Made by a program: the position numbers and the translations under genes
Shown here: piece by piece, positions 7,744-14,564 of the stretch
Position numbering within the stretch: position 1 is the stretch's first letter
Layout of the letters: every line of letters starts with the position of its first letter
The notes under the pieces: model-generated
Databases searched by the model: none
Seen by the model: only the letters and a program-made list of their open reading frames with translations
Told to the model about the DNA's origin: nothing
Origin: Hymenobacter sp. IS2118
Lineage (GTDB): Bacteria > Bacteroidota > Bacteroidia > Cytophagales > Hymenobacteraceae
Length of the DNA: 32,300 bases
Direction: 5' to 3'
Assembly (NCBI RefSeq): GCF_000715495.1
Contig: NZ_JNLX01000124.1
Location: 1 to 32,300 of the forward strand

Positions 7744-8046
7744 ATGATTCTCTACAACGTCACCAGCAGCATTGAGCCCACCGTGGCCGACCAATGGCTC
7801 GACTACATGCGCACCACCCACATGCCCGAGGTAATGGAAACCGGGTTTTTCATCAAAAGCCAGCTCTGCCGGCTGCTCAACGAGGAAGAAGACGGCATCA
7901 CCTATGCTGCTCAGTATTATTGCCTTAGCCTGGAGCAGCTGGAAGAGTACCAGACCATCTGCGCGCCTGCCCTGCGCGCCGACATGGAGAAGCATTTCGC
8001 CGGCAAGTACGCCTCCTTCCGCACCGTGCTGGAAGTGCTGGAATAG
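7744..8046 (+). CDS. DUF4286 family protein
   Basis: This is a 100-residue soluble protein starting MILYNVTSSIEPTVADQW. It fits the DUF4286 family of Bacteroidota in length (about 100) and in the conserved blocks HMPEVMETGFF, CRLLNEEEDGITYAAQYYC and KHFAGKYASFRTVLEVLE. The fold is probably a dimeric ferredoxin-like alpha+beta barrel, but no function is established. I chose the start at 7744 because upstream in-frame codons translate the repeat array (alternating Ser, His, Leu, Val). It probably shares a transcript with the preceding DUF6526-like gene unless the array hairpin terminates it. Confidence 0.85.
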   Translation: MILYNVTSSIEPTVADQWLDYMRTTHMPEVMETGFFIKSQLCRLLNEEEDGITYAAQYYCLSLEQLEEYQTICAPALRADMEKHFAGKYASFRTVLEVLE

Positions 8047-8109
8047 GACCCGTTTTTACGGGCCCGACGGGGCACGAAAACGGCCCTGGTGCTGTTGAAA
8101 AAGCACTCT

Positions 8110-8706
8110 ATGAAAAATATTATCTTCTTCGGCGACAGCCTCACCGCCGGCCACGGCTTGCCGGCGGCCGCCAGCTTTCCCGCCCTCATTCAGCGCCGGG
8201 TCGACGGGCAGACGCTTCCTTACAAGGCCTATAACTACGGGGTGAGCGGCGAAACCAGCGCCGGCGGGCGGCAGCGTCTGGCCACGGTACTGGCCCGGCA
8301 CGCCGTCGATGTTTTCGTGCTGGCCCTGGGTGCCAACGACGGCATTCGGAGCATCGCAGTGCGCGAAACCTCCCACAACCTCCAATTCATCATCGACGCG
8401 GTGCGTCGCCAGTTTCCGGCCGCACAAATTGTGCTGGCCGGCCTGGAGTTCCCCTTCGACCTGGGCCCGCTGGGCGGCCACCGCCTGGCCCATTACGCTA
8501 CCGAGTTCAAGGCCCTGTTCCGCACGTTGGCCGATAGCAACGGCCTGCCCTTCGTGCCCTTCCTGCTGCAAGGCGTGCTCGGCCGCCGCGAACTCAACCT
8601 CGCCGATGGCGTGCATCCCAACGCAGCTGGCCAGCAAATTCTGGCCGAAAACGTATGGCAAATTCTGGGGCCGCTGCTGGCAGCCGTACCGCATTCCGGC
8701 AATTGA
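8110..8706 (+). CDS. SGNH/GDSL hydrolase, TesA-like arylesterase/lysophospholipase
   Basis: This 198-residue esterase has all the SGNH blocks: FFGDSLTAGHG (nucleophile Ser10), GVSGETSAGG (Gly47), LALGANDG (Asn76) and DGVHPNAAG (Asp166, His169). E. coli TesA is the best known relative; it hydrolyses acyl thioesters, aryl esters and lysophospholipids. Unlike TesA, this protein begins directly at block I with no signal peptide, so it should be cytosolic. The start MKNIIFFGDS at 8110 is the family start; the seven upstream codons (MLLKKHS) are an optional extension. It follows the DUF4286 gene by 63 bp, with a small hairpin near 8049-8062. Confidence 0.88.
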   Translation: MKNIIFFGDSLTAGHGLPAAASFPALIQRRVDGQTLPYKAYNYGVSGETSAGGRQRLATVLARHAVDVFVLALGANDGIRSIAVRETSHNLQFIIDAVRRQFPAAQIVLAGLEFPFDLGPLGGHRLAHYATEFKALFRTLADSNGLPFVPFLLQGVLGRRELNLADGVHPNAAGQQILAENVWQILGPLLAAVPHSGN

Positions 8707-8766
8707 ATAGATTTTGGCGCAGCCAATGGGTTAAGTAGTCGAGCAAAAGCAACCGTGTTCAATTTG

Positions 8767-8847
8767 GTCATGCCGAGCGCAGCCGAGGCATCTCGCTCGC
8801 CCCGCTCAACGAAGCGAGCGAGATGCCTCGGCTGCGCTCGGCATAAC
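8767..8847. repeat. REP-like palindromic element, copy 2
   Basis: The left arm 8767-8800 and right arm 8814-8847 are 34-base reverse complements with a single mismatch. They include GTCATGCCGAGCGCAGCC at the outer end and GCATCTCGCTCGC at the inner end. The element lies between two convergent genes. It has the same outline as copy 1 at 4924-5016 but a different stem sequence. No terminal repeats like those flanking copy 1 are visible here. Confidence 0.9.
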
Positions 8848-8873
8848 ATACGGGAAAATACGGTTACGTTTGC

Positions 8874-8908
8874 GCTAACAGCTAACAGCTAACAGCTAAC
8901 AGCTAAAA
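8874..8908. repeat. Tandem 7-bp repeat, locus B (GCTAACA x4 plus GCTAAAA)
   Basis: Four exact GCTAACA units and one GCTAAAA unit are arrayed without gaps. The last unit contains the stop codon of the minus-strand DUF72 gene (CTA at 8903-8905). The unit is the same as in the inverted array at 14441-14555, but no inverted arm is present here. The units are too short and lack spacers, so this is not a CRISPR. Confidence 0.9.
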
Positions 8909-9817
8909 CAAACTTCCCTGCACCGGCTGAGGGATGATGAAGGGTGGCGGCACGGCGATACCCGTCAGCGCGCGCATTTTGTCCAGGAAGTAGGTGGCGA
9001 GGATGGGGGCGTGGCGCACATCTTTCTGGTGAATGAAGAAATAGATTTCGTGGATGCCCTGCGCCACCCAGGCGGCCAGACGCTCGGCCCAGGCATCGGC
9101 GCGCTGATAGTCGGTGCTGTGCAGGCCGTGGCCGTTGAAGCGGATGAAGGCCACGGGCGTGGTCAGGCGCAGGGGCAGCACGTCGCGCCGACCGGCCACG
9201 TCGGTTATCACCAGCGTTTTATTCAGCGCTTCGAAAGTGGCAAACACGGCGTCGGCCAGCACCCGGTCGGCAAACCAGCGGGGGTGGCGCAGCTCCACGG
9301 CCAGCGGCACGGTTTCGGGGAAATCGAGCAGGAAGCGCTCCAGGCGCGGCAGGTGCTCGGGGCCAAAGTGCGGCGGTAGCTGCAAAAAAGCCCAGCCCAG
9401 GTTTTCGCCCAGGCTTTCGTAGGCGCGGGCCATGGGCACCACCAGGTCATCGGCCTGAAACAGCTCCCGCTCGTGGCTGATGCTGCGCGGCAGCTTGGGG
9501 CAAAACTTAAAACCGGGCCCCACGGCCGCGCGCCAGCGGCGCACCGTGCCCGCGTCGGGAATGCGGTAGTGCGTGGTATTCAGCTCGATGCTGTTGAACT
9601 GCTGCGCGTAGTAGTGCAGGTAGTCGGGTTCCTTGATGCCGGCCGGAAAGTAAGTACCCAGCCATTCCTTGTTGGTCCAGATGGGGCAGCCCACGCGCAG
9701 GCCGGCCGGGGCGGGCTGGGTAGCGCGGGCCCGCGCCAGCACCCGGGCCGTTTCGGGGTGGTCGGGCGGCAGCCGAAAATCAACGTAGCGCAAGTCGGGC
9801 AGGCGGCCGAAATCCAT
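8903..9817 (-). CDS. DUF72 domain protein (YecE family)
   Basis: This is a 304-residue protein. After a 40-residue N-terminal extension, the DUF72 TIM-barrel begins at RVGCPIWTNKEWLGTYFP. Family blocks are YLHYYAQQFNSIELNTTHYRIP, FKFCPKLPRSISH, LPPHF near the middle, AVELRHPRWF, and YFFIHQKDVRHAP toward the end. The family is widespread and its biochemical role is unknown; an endonuclease-like TIM-barrel fold has been proposed on structural grounds. The start at 9817 (MDFGRLPDLRY) precedes the conserved domain. The stop codon lies inside the GCTAACA repeat. Upstream, 50 bp separate it from the scramblase-like gene on the same strand, so the two may be cotranscribed. Confidence 0.87.
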   Translation of the reverse strand: MDFGRLPDLRYVDFRLPPDHPETARVLARARATQPAPAGLRVGCPIWTNKEWLGTYFPAGIKEPDYLHYYAQQFNSIELNTTHYRIPDAGTVRRWRAAVGPGFKFCPKLPRSISHERELFQADDLVVPMARAYESLGENLGWAFLQLPPHFGPEHLPRLERFLLDFPETVPLAVELRHPRWFADRVLADAVFATFEALNKTLVITDVAGRRDVLPLRLTTPVAFIRFNGHGLHSTDYQRADAWAERLAAWVAQGIHEIYFFIHQKDVRHAPILATYFLDKMRALTGIAVPPPFIIPQPVQGSLF

Positions 9818-9867
9818 GCCGCAAAGGTAGGGCCGCTCCGCCCGCCCGCCGAATTCTTATTCGCTCC

Positions 9868-10455
9868 TTACTCCGCAAATACCATGTCGATGCACAGGGC
9901 CGCCGCCACAATCATGGCCCGAATGGGGTCGGTGGCCGGCACAGTGGGCTCGATGCTGATGACGTAGTTGTCGGCCGACGTAAACAGCTCCTTGCCCAGG
10001 CCCATCCACTTTTTAGTTACCAGTGCAATCTGTTCACCGTCGCGCAGAAACCGGTAGTCGAAGCTGATTATTTTGCCTTCTACCGAGCAGATTACTTGCT
10101 CGTTGGTGTCGAGCACGTCGAGCTTGCCGCCCAGGCTCAGCAGGTGCTGCCGAAACGAGCCCACCAGCGCCTGGCGACTATCAAATACCTGCACCGTGGA
10201 GCGAAAAAATGAGATACCCCGCGTGAGGCGCAGCACTTCCTGCCCCACCCCATCCCGCACCTCAATATCGAATGGGGTTTGGGTTTTGTACTTCGTGAAC
10301 CGGAACATTTTTGTGAAAAAGCCCAGATTGGGCTCCCGGCACTCCAGCAGCGGCTGCTGCGATTCCAGGTCCAGAATGTCGTAGCTGTTGGCCGCTTTGA
10401 ACATGCCGACGTGCTCTTTAACCAGAAATTGATTTTTAGTAAGAATGGGGTTCAT
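9868..10455 (-). CDS. Scramblase/LURP-one-related (tubby-like fold) protein
   Basis: This 195-residue protein resembles the phospholipid-scramblase/LURP-one-related family: NQFLVKEHVGMFKAANSYDILD at the start, then repeated beta-strand modules (LLECREP, PFDIEVRDGVGQEVLRL, STVQVFDSRQALVGSFRQ, KLDVLDTNEQVICSVEGK) and a hydrophobic C-terminal helix (IRAMIVAAALCIDMVF). This fits a tubby-like beta barrel around a central hydrophobic helix. Bacterial members have no settled function; true scramblase activity is not implied. It is transcribed divergently from the response regulator gene at 10625, with 169 bp between. A weak promoter-like TATACTTG (minus strand, 10487-10494) lies upstream. Confidence 0.75.
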   Translation of the reverse strand: MNPILTKNQFLVKEHVGMFKAANSYDILDLESQQPLLECREPNLGFFTKMFRFTKYKTQTPFDIEVRDGVGQEVLRLTRGISFFRSTVQVFDSRQALVGSFRQHLLSLGGKLDVLDTNEQVICSVEGKIISFDYRFLRDGEQIALVTKKWMGLGKELFTSADNYVISIEPTVPATDPIRAMIVAAALCIDMVFAE

Positions 10456-10624
10456 CTGAGAATGCGCTACTGTGGTGAGTAAGCTACAAGTATAGCGCTG
10501 TTCAGGGCCACGGGGCCGGGCCGAATAGGTTCAGCTGCGGCGGCCCTCGTAAATTTCGCTCCGGCAGTCCCGTTGGCTGCGTCTTCGCGCCCAACGGGGC
10601 AGCCCGCATCACCTGACTTCAAAC

Positions 10625-11299
10625 ATGAAAGTATTACTAGTAGAAGACGACCCGCAGGTGGCTTCGTTTGTGAAGAAAGGCTTTGAGCACGAGGGCTACG
10701 AACTGACCGTGGCCTACGACGGCCGCGCGGGCTGGTCGCTCTACCAGCGGCAGCCCTACGACATGGTGATTCTGGACGTGAACCTGCCCTACCTCGACGG
10801 CGTGGCGCTGTGCCAGCTCATTCGGGGGGGGCAGCAGCGGGTGCCCGTCCTGCTGCTCACGGCCCTCGACAGCCTGGCCGACAAGGAAGCCGGCTTCGCG
10901 GCCGGGGCCGACGACTACCTCGTGAAACCCTTTGCCTTTCGCGAGCTGCTGCTGCGGGTGCGAGCCCTCACCAAGCGCTACGCCGAAACCAGCACTCCCC
11001 ACCAGCTGCGCCTCGCCGATTTGGAGCTGAACCTGGACGCCAAGATTGTGACCCGCGCCGGGCAGCGCATCGACCTCACCACCCGCGAGTACTCGCTGCT
11101 CGAACACCTGCTGCTCAACCAGGGCCGCATCGTGTCGCGCGTGGACATTGCCGAGCGGGTGTGGGAAGTGGATTTCGACACCACCACCAACATCATCGAC
11201 GTATACATCGGCTACCTGCGCAAGAAAATTGACCGCAATTTCACGCCCAAGCTCATCCACACCGTAGTGGGCATGGGCTACGTAATGCGGGCGGAGTGA
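10625..11299 (+). CDS. OmpR/CopR-type response regulator
   Basis: This 224-residue transcription regulator has an N-terminal receiver domain (residues 1-115) with the acidic pair Asp8/Asp9, phospho-acceptor Asp51 (VILDVNLP), Thr79 and Lys101 (LVKPF). A winged-helix DNA-binding domain (about 128-224) ends GMGYVMRAE, as usual in the OmpR class. The sequence is closest to the CusR/CopR/MprA-like group that controls efflux. The histidine kinase follows at 11501 and the RND operon at 13003. The likely binding sites are the TTCTCA/TTCTTA direct repeats at 12908-12945 and 21058-21074, since OmpR-type regulators bind repeats with about 11-bp spacing. A TAAATTTC box at 10550-10557 may be its own -7 element, with weak support. 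Confidence 0.93.
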   Translation: MKVLLVEDDPQVASFVKKGFEHEGYELTVAYDGRAGWSLYQRQPYDMVILDVNLPYLDGVALCQLIRGGQQRVPVLLLTALDSLADKEAGFAAGADDYLVKPFAFRELLLRVRALTKRYAETSTPHQLRLADLELNLDAKIVTRAGQRIDLTTREYSLLEHLLLNQGRIVSRVDIAERVWEVDFDTTTNIIDVYIGYLRKKIDRNFTPKLIHTVVGMGYVMRAE

Positions 11300-11306
11300 G
11301 GGTTGT

Positions 11307-11496
11307 TAGGGTAGGAGGGTTTGGGTTTTTAGGGTAGGAGGGTTTGGGGGTAGGAGGGTAGGAGTTTCTTGGGCAGGAGAATATTTGCCTAAAAATTCCT
11401 ACCCTCTTCCCCCCAAACCCTCCTACCCCCAAACCCTCCTACCCTCCTACCCCCAAACCCTCCTACCCTCCTACCCCCAAAAACCCTCCTACCCTA
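11307..11496. repeat. Inverted short-unit repeat array, locus C (GTAGGAGGG / CCCTCCTAC)
   Basis: GTAGGAGGG occurs exactly at 11311-11319, 11334-11342 and 11350-11358. Its reverse complement CCCTCCTAC occurs at 11418-11426, 11434-11442, 11442-11450, 11458-11466, 11466-11474 and 11484-11492. The array runs from eight bases after the regulator stop codon to four bases before the kinase start codon. It predicts a long hairpin in the regulator-kinase transcript and would strongly affect kinase expression. Confidence 0.92.
11309..11334 (+). other. Potential G-quadruplex on the coding strand
   Basis: Four GGG runs (11309-11311, 11317-11319, 11323-11325, 11332-11334) are separated by loops of 5, 3 and 6 bases, which meets the usual G3+N1-7 rule. 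The right half of the same array carries the complementary C runs, so the minus strand can also form such structures. The hairpin and the quadruplex are mutually exclusive. Confidence 0.5.
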
Positions 11497-11500
11497 TAGA

Positions 11501-12883
11501 ATGCTGATTCGCCACAAACTGATGCTACGCTTTACCCTACTGGTGCTGGGCATTCAGCTGGGGCTTTCGGGGTTTGTGTACTATTTCAGCGCCAACACGC
11601 GGTCCCAGCGGTTCGAGCACCGGCTGGCCAACAGCGCCACGCTGGCCGGCCGCCTGCTGGTGAGCACCCATAAGCTCGAAACCGGCCGACTGGGCAGCCT
11701 GCACCGGGGCGACCTGCTCACGCTGCCCGGCGAGGAAATCAGCATCTACGGGCCCGACAATGCCCTGCGCTACAGCAGCGCCGACCACATCAACCAATCG
11801 ATTAACCTGGCCCGGTTGGCCGACATTGGGCCGGGCCAGCAGGTGCGCTACGCGGCCGAGGGCCGCCGCGAAACCATCGGGCTGGCATTTCCGCAGGAAG
11901 CAAAGGCCAACTATTACCGCATCGTGGTATCGGCCGAGGACCGGGTGGGGCAGCGGCAGCAGCAGCAGCTGGGCCTGCTGCTGCTGCTGGCCAATGTGGG
12001 CGCCCTGCTGCTGACCATTGCGGCCGGGTGGTTTTTTGCCGGAGCGGCGCTGCGGCCCGTCACCCGCATCAGCCGGCAGGCCGAGCGCATTTCGGCGGCC
12101 AATCTGGGCCGCCGGCTGTCCGAAGGCAATGGGCGCGACGAGCTGGCCCAGCTGGCCCAAACGTTCAATACCATGCTGGGCGGGTTGGAACAGGCTTTTG
12201 AAGCGCAACGCAGCTTCTTGTCGCACGCCTCGCACGAGCTACGCACGCCCCTCACCGGCCTCGTCGGCACCCTGGAAACAGCCCTGGAATATGACGCCAC
12301 CTTGCCCGCGGCCCGCCAGAGCATGGCCGAAAGTCTGGCCGCCGCCCGCCGCCTTGGTGCCCTCACCAACGGCCTGCTGAGCCTGGCGAAAGTAGACGGG
12401 GCGTTGCCGGCCTTTGCGCCCGTGCGCCTCGACGAATGCCTGAACCAGGCCCTGGAGCTGGCACGGGCCAAATACCCCGACCGCGAGTGGCGGCTGGCCT
12501 TCCAGGCCCTGCCCCCGGAAACCGAAGCTGACCTGTTTACCGTGTCCGGCAACGCCGAGCTGCTGACCACGGCTCTGTTCAACCTGCTCGACAATGCCGG
12601 CAAGTACTCCGGCGGCCCGGTGCGCCTGGACGTAGCCTACGCCGATGCCCAAACCCTGCGCGTGGCCGTGGCCGACGATGGCCCCGGCCTGTCGCCCGAG
12701 GAGTTGGGGCACATTTTTGAGCCCCTCTACCGCACCGCTAATGCGCTAAGCCGCCCCGGCTACGGCCTGGGCCTGCCCCTGACACAGCGCATCATTCAGC
12801 GCCACGGTGGCCGGCTGGCGCTGGCTTCGCTGCCGGGCCAGGGCACCACGGCCACGGTGTGGCTGCCGGCCGCGCCGCTGTAG
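11501..12883 (+). CDS. Two-component sensor histidine kinase
   Basis: This 460-residue membrane kinase has transmembrane helix 1 at about 9-29 and helix 2 at about 157-180, with a periplasmic sensor region of about 130 residues between. A HAMP linker follows (LRPVTRISRQAERISAANL). The HisKA domain contains FLSHASHELRTPL (phospho-His245), and the HATPase domain contains the N box (LFNLLDNAGKYS), G1 box (VADDGPGLS), F box (IFEPLYR) and G2 box (GYGLGLPLTQ). It resembles CusS/BaeS-type envelope sensors. It pairs with the OmpR-type regulator upstream and lies directly before the RND efflux operon. The sensed signal is unknown. The start at 11501 sits right after the repeat array and has no Shine-Dalgarno sequence, which is usual in Bacteroidota. 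Confidence 0.93.
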   Translation: MLIRHKLMLRFTLLVLGIQLGLSGFVYYFSANTRSQRFEHRLANSATLAGRLLVSTHKLETGRLGSLHRGDLLTLPGEEISIYGPDNALRYSSADHINQSINLARLADIGPGQQVRYAAEGRRETIGLAFPQEAKANYYRIVVSAEDRVGQRQQQQLGLLLLLANVGALLLTIAAGWFFAGAALRPVTRISRQAERISAANLGRRLSEGNGRDELAQLAQTFNTMLGGLEQAFEAQRSFLSHASHELRTPLTGLVGTLETALEYDATLPAARQSMAESLAAARRLGALTNGLLSLAKVDGALPAFAPVRLDECLNQALELARAKYPDREWRLAFQALPPETEADLFTVSGNAELLTTALFNLLDNAGKYSGGPVRLDVAYADAQTLRVAVADDGPGLSPEELGHIFEPLYRTANALSRPGYGLGLPLTQRIIQRHGGRLALASLPGQGTTATVWLPAAPL

Positions 12884-12907
12884 CTGAATCGGCGGCCTGG
12901 ACGGGCT

Positions 12908-12974
12908 TTCTCATCTTTTCTCACACGCTTCTCATCTCGTTCTTAAGTCGGGACAGGTTCTTTGCTGCACGTTC
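12908..12974 (+). promoter_or_regulatory. Probable response-regulator operator and promoter of the efflux operon
   Basis: Four hexamers lie in direct orientation: TTCTCA at 12908, 12918 and 12929, and TTCTTA at 12940 (spacing 10, 11, 11). Twenty-one bases after the start of the last hexamer lies CTTTGC (TTTG at 12961-12964), a -7-like element. A second region at 21058-21103 aligns with 12929-12974 at 35 of 46 positions without gaps and keeps both the hexamers and the 21-base spacing. Period-11 direct repeats are typical of OmpR-class binding sites. The first gene of the operon starts at 13003. Confidence 0.72.
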
Positions 12975-13002
12975 CACTCTGGCGTGCTGCGCCCCGACTG
13001 CG

Positions 13003-13293
13003 ATGCTGCGTTCTTTTTTCCGGTCTTTCAATCTGCCGGCCCTGCTGCTGGGCGGGGCACTGCTGCTCTCTTTTGGGCTGAACGTGCTGCTGCTACGCAC
13101 CCAGGCCGAGGCGATGCCCGACGACGACCACAACGAGCTGGCTTTTACCACTGCTGAGCTGCACCTGGCCCAGCGGCTGCTGCTGCAATGCCAGGACCAG
13201 CAGCAGCGTCAGGACAGCCTGCTGGCCCGGCAGGCTGCCACCGTTCCCGTTCCCACGCCCGAGTCCCGCGCTGCTTTTACTTCCACCCAATGA
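13003..13293 (+). CDS. Small single-pass membrane protein at the head of the efflux operon
   Basis: This is a 96-residue protein with one transmembrane helix at about 12-31 (LPALLLGGALLLSFGLNVLLL). A tail rich in Gln and acidic residues follows and may be helical (TAELHLAQRLLLQCQDQQQRQDSLLARQ). It contains MPDDDHNE just after the helix. I recognise no family. It begins about 30 bp after the predicted promoter start and its stop overlaps the adaptor start by four bases (ATGA), so the two are probably translationally coupled. Position and topology suggest an accessory or sensory role for the pump, but that is inference. Confidence 0.7.
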   Translation: MLRSFFRSFNLPALLLGGALLLSFGLNVLLLRTQAEAMPDDDHNELAFTTAELHLAQRLLLQCQDQQQRQDSLLARQAATVPVPTPESRAAFTSTQ

Positions 13294-14456
13294 GCCTGTT
13301 TCGTTTGCAACCCCGCCCAACTTTCTTTTCCCGGTTCCTGCCGCTGAGCGCGCTGGCCCTGGCCGCGGCACTGAGCGGCTGCTCGGCCGATGGCAAAAAC
13401 CCCGGTAAAACCGACGCGCCGGATGTGCTGCCGGTGGTCACGCTCAAAGTCTCAGAGCAGGACTTGTTTCACGACTATGTGGCCGACGTTCAGGCGGTGC
13501 GCAACGTGGAAGTGCGCGCCCAGGTGGCGGGCTTTCTGGAGCAGATTTTTGTGGATGAGGGCCGGCCGGTGAAAAAGGGCCAGCCCTTGTTCCGGCTGAA
13601 TGCCAGCGCCTTCCAGAACAGGCTGAGCCAGGCCCGGGCGGCCGTAGCCAGTGCCCGGGCCCAGGCCAGCGCAACCCGCGTGGAGCTGGAGCGCGTGCGG
13701 CTACTGGTGCAGAAAAATATCATCGCCAAAACCGAGCTGGCCCTGGTGGCGAGCAAGGTGAAGGATGCTGATGCCCGCGTAGCCGATGCCCGCGCCGGCG
13801 AGGCCGCCGCCCGCCTCAGCCTGAGCTACACGCTGGTGCGGGCGCCCTTCGACGGCGTTATCGACCGGATTCCGCTCAAGATGGGCAGCGTGGTGGAGGA
13901 AGGCACGCTGCTGACCACCGTCTCGGATTTGCACGAGGTGTACGCCTACTTCAATGTGGGCGAAAGCGAGTATTTGCAGTACGTGAAGGCCCGGCAGAAG
14001 CACCCCGAGCGCCACTCCGACTCGGTGCGCCTCACGCTGGCCGACGGCTCGGCCTACCCGCAGATGGGCCACATCGAAACCACCGAGAGCGAGTTCAACC
14101 CCAACACCGGCTCGCTGGCCTTCCGGGCGCGCTTTGCCAACCCCAAGCGCATGCTCAAGCACGGCGCGTCGGGCCGCATCCGGCTCACCAACACCCTACC
14201 CTCGGCCCTGCTGCTGCCCCAAAAATCGGTGTTCGAGATTCAGGACCAGAACTACGTGTACGTGGTGGACCAGGCCGGCGCGGTGCACATGCGCAGCTTC
14301 AAGCCCCAAACCCGCACCGGCAATTTCTACGTGGTGAAAGAGGGCCTGCAAGCCGGCGACCAGGTGGTGTACGAAGGCGTGGCCGGCCTGAAAGACGGCC
14401 AGAAAATCACGCCCCGCCCGGTGCAGCTGGATTCCTTATTAGCTGTTAGCCACTAG
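13290..14456 (+). CDS. RND efflux periplasmic adaptor (membrane fusion protein), lipoprotein
   Basis: This 388-residue lipoprotein has a lipobox ending LSGC (Cys31). The order of domains is standard for HAE1-type adaptors (AcrA/MexA-like). First comes the lipoyl half EVRAQVAGFLEQIFVDEGRPVKKGQPLF, then an alpha-helical hairpin (about 105-170, Ala/Arg/Val-rich), then the second lipoyl half YTLVRAPFDGVIDR. A beta-barrel region and a membrane-proximal domain (QVVYEGVAGLKDGQKI) follow. It links the pump at 14565 to the outer-membrane factor at 17808. The start ATG at 13290 overlaps the stop of the small membrane-protein gene. The final codons (LLAVSH and the stop) are encoded within the left arm of the downstream repeat array. 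Confidence 0.92.
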   Translation: MSLFRLQPRPTFFSRFLPLSALALAAALSGCSADGKNPGKTDAPDVLPVVTLKVSEQDLFHDYVADVQAVRNVEVRAQVAGFLEQIFVDEGRPVKKGQPLFRLNASAFQNRLSQARAAVASARAQASATRVELERVRLLVQKNIIAKTELALVASKVKDADARVADARAGEAAARLSLSYTLVRAPFDGVIDRIPLKMGSVVEEGTLLTTVSDLHEVYAYFNVGESEYLQYVKARQKHPERHSDSVRLTLADGSAYPQMGHIETTESEFNPNTGSLAFRARFANPKRMLKHGASGRIRLTNTLPSALLLPQKSVFEIQDQNYVYVVDQAGAVHMRSFKPQTRTGNFYVVKEGLQAGDQVVYEGVAGLKDGQKITPRPVQLDSLLAVSH

Positions 14457-14555
14457 CTGTCAGCTATTAGCCTCCCGCGGGCGGCGGCCGCTTCTGCCGC
14501 CGCCGCCGCTTCCATTTAAAAAAAGCTAACAGCTGACAGCTATTAGCTAAGAGCT
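14441..14555. repeat. Inverted short-unit repeat array, locus D (AGCTAACAG-type unit) with GC-rich inner hairpin
   Basis: Arms 14441-14471 and 14525-14555 are reverse complements at 27 of 31 positions and include the exact 12-mer TAGCTGTCAGCT in the outer strand. The centre (14477-14509) forms its own GCGG/CCGC-rich hairpin. The stop codon of the adaptor gene (14454-14456) lies inside the left arm, and the pump start codon follows nine bases after the right arm. The unit matches the tandem repeat at 8874-8908. Confidence 0.9.
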
Positions 14556-14564
14556 AAAAACCCC

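Noticed and set aside
8874..8908. Tandem repeat considered as a CRISPR array
   Set aside because: Units are 7 bp and contiguous without spacers, and no cas gene is near.
10457..10462. Single inverted TTCTCA hexamer upstream of the scramblase-like gene as an autoregulatory site
   Set aside because: Only one hexamer is present, with no partner at 11-bp spacing; chance occurrence is likely.
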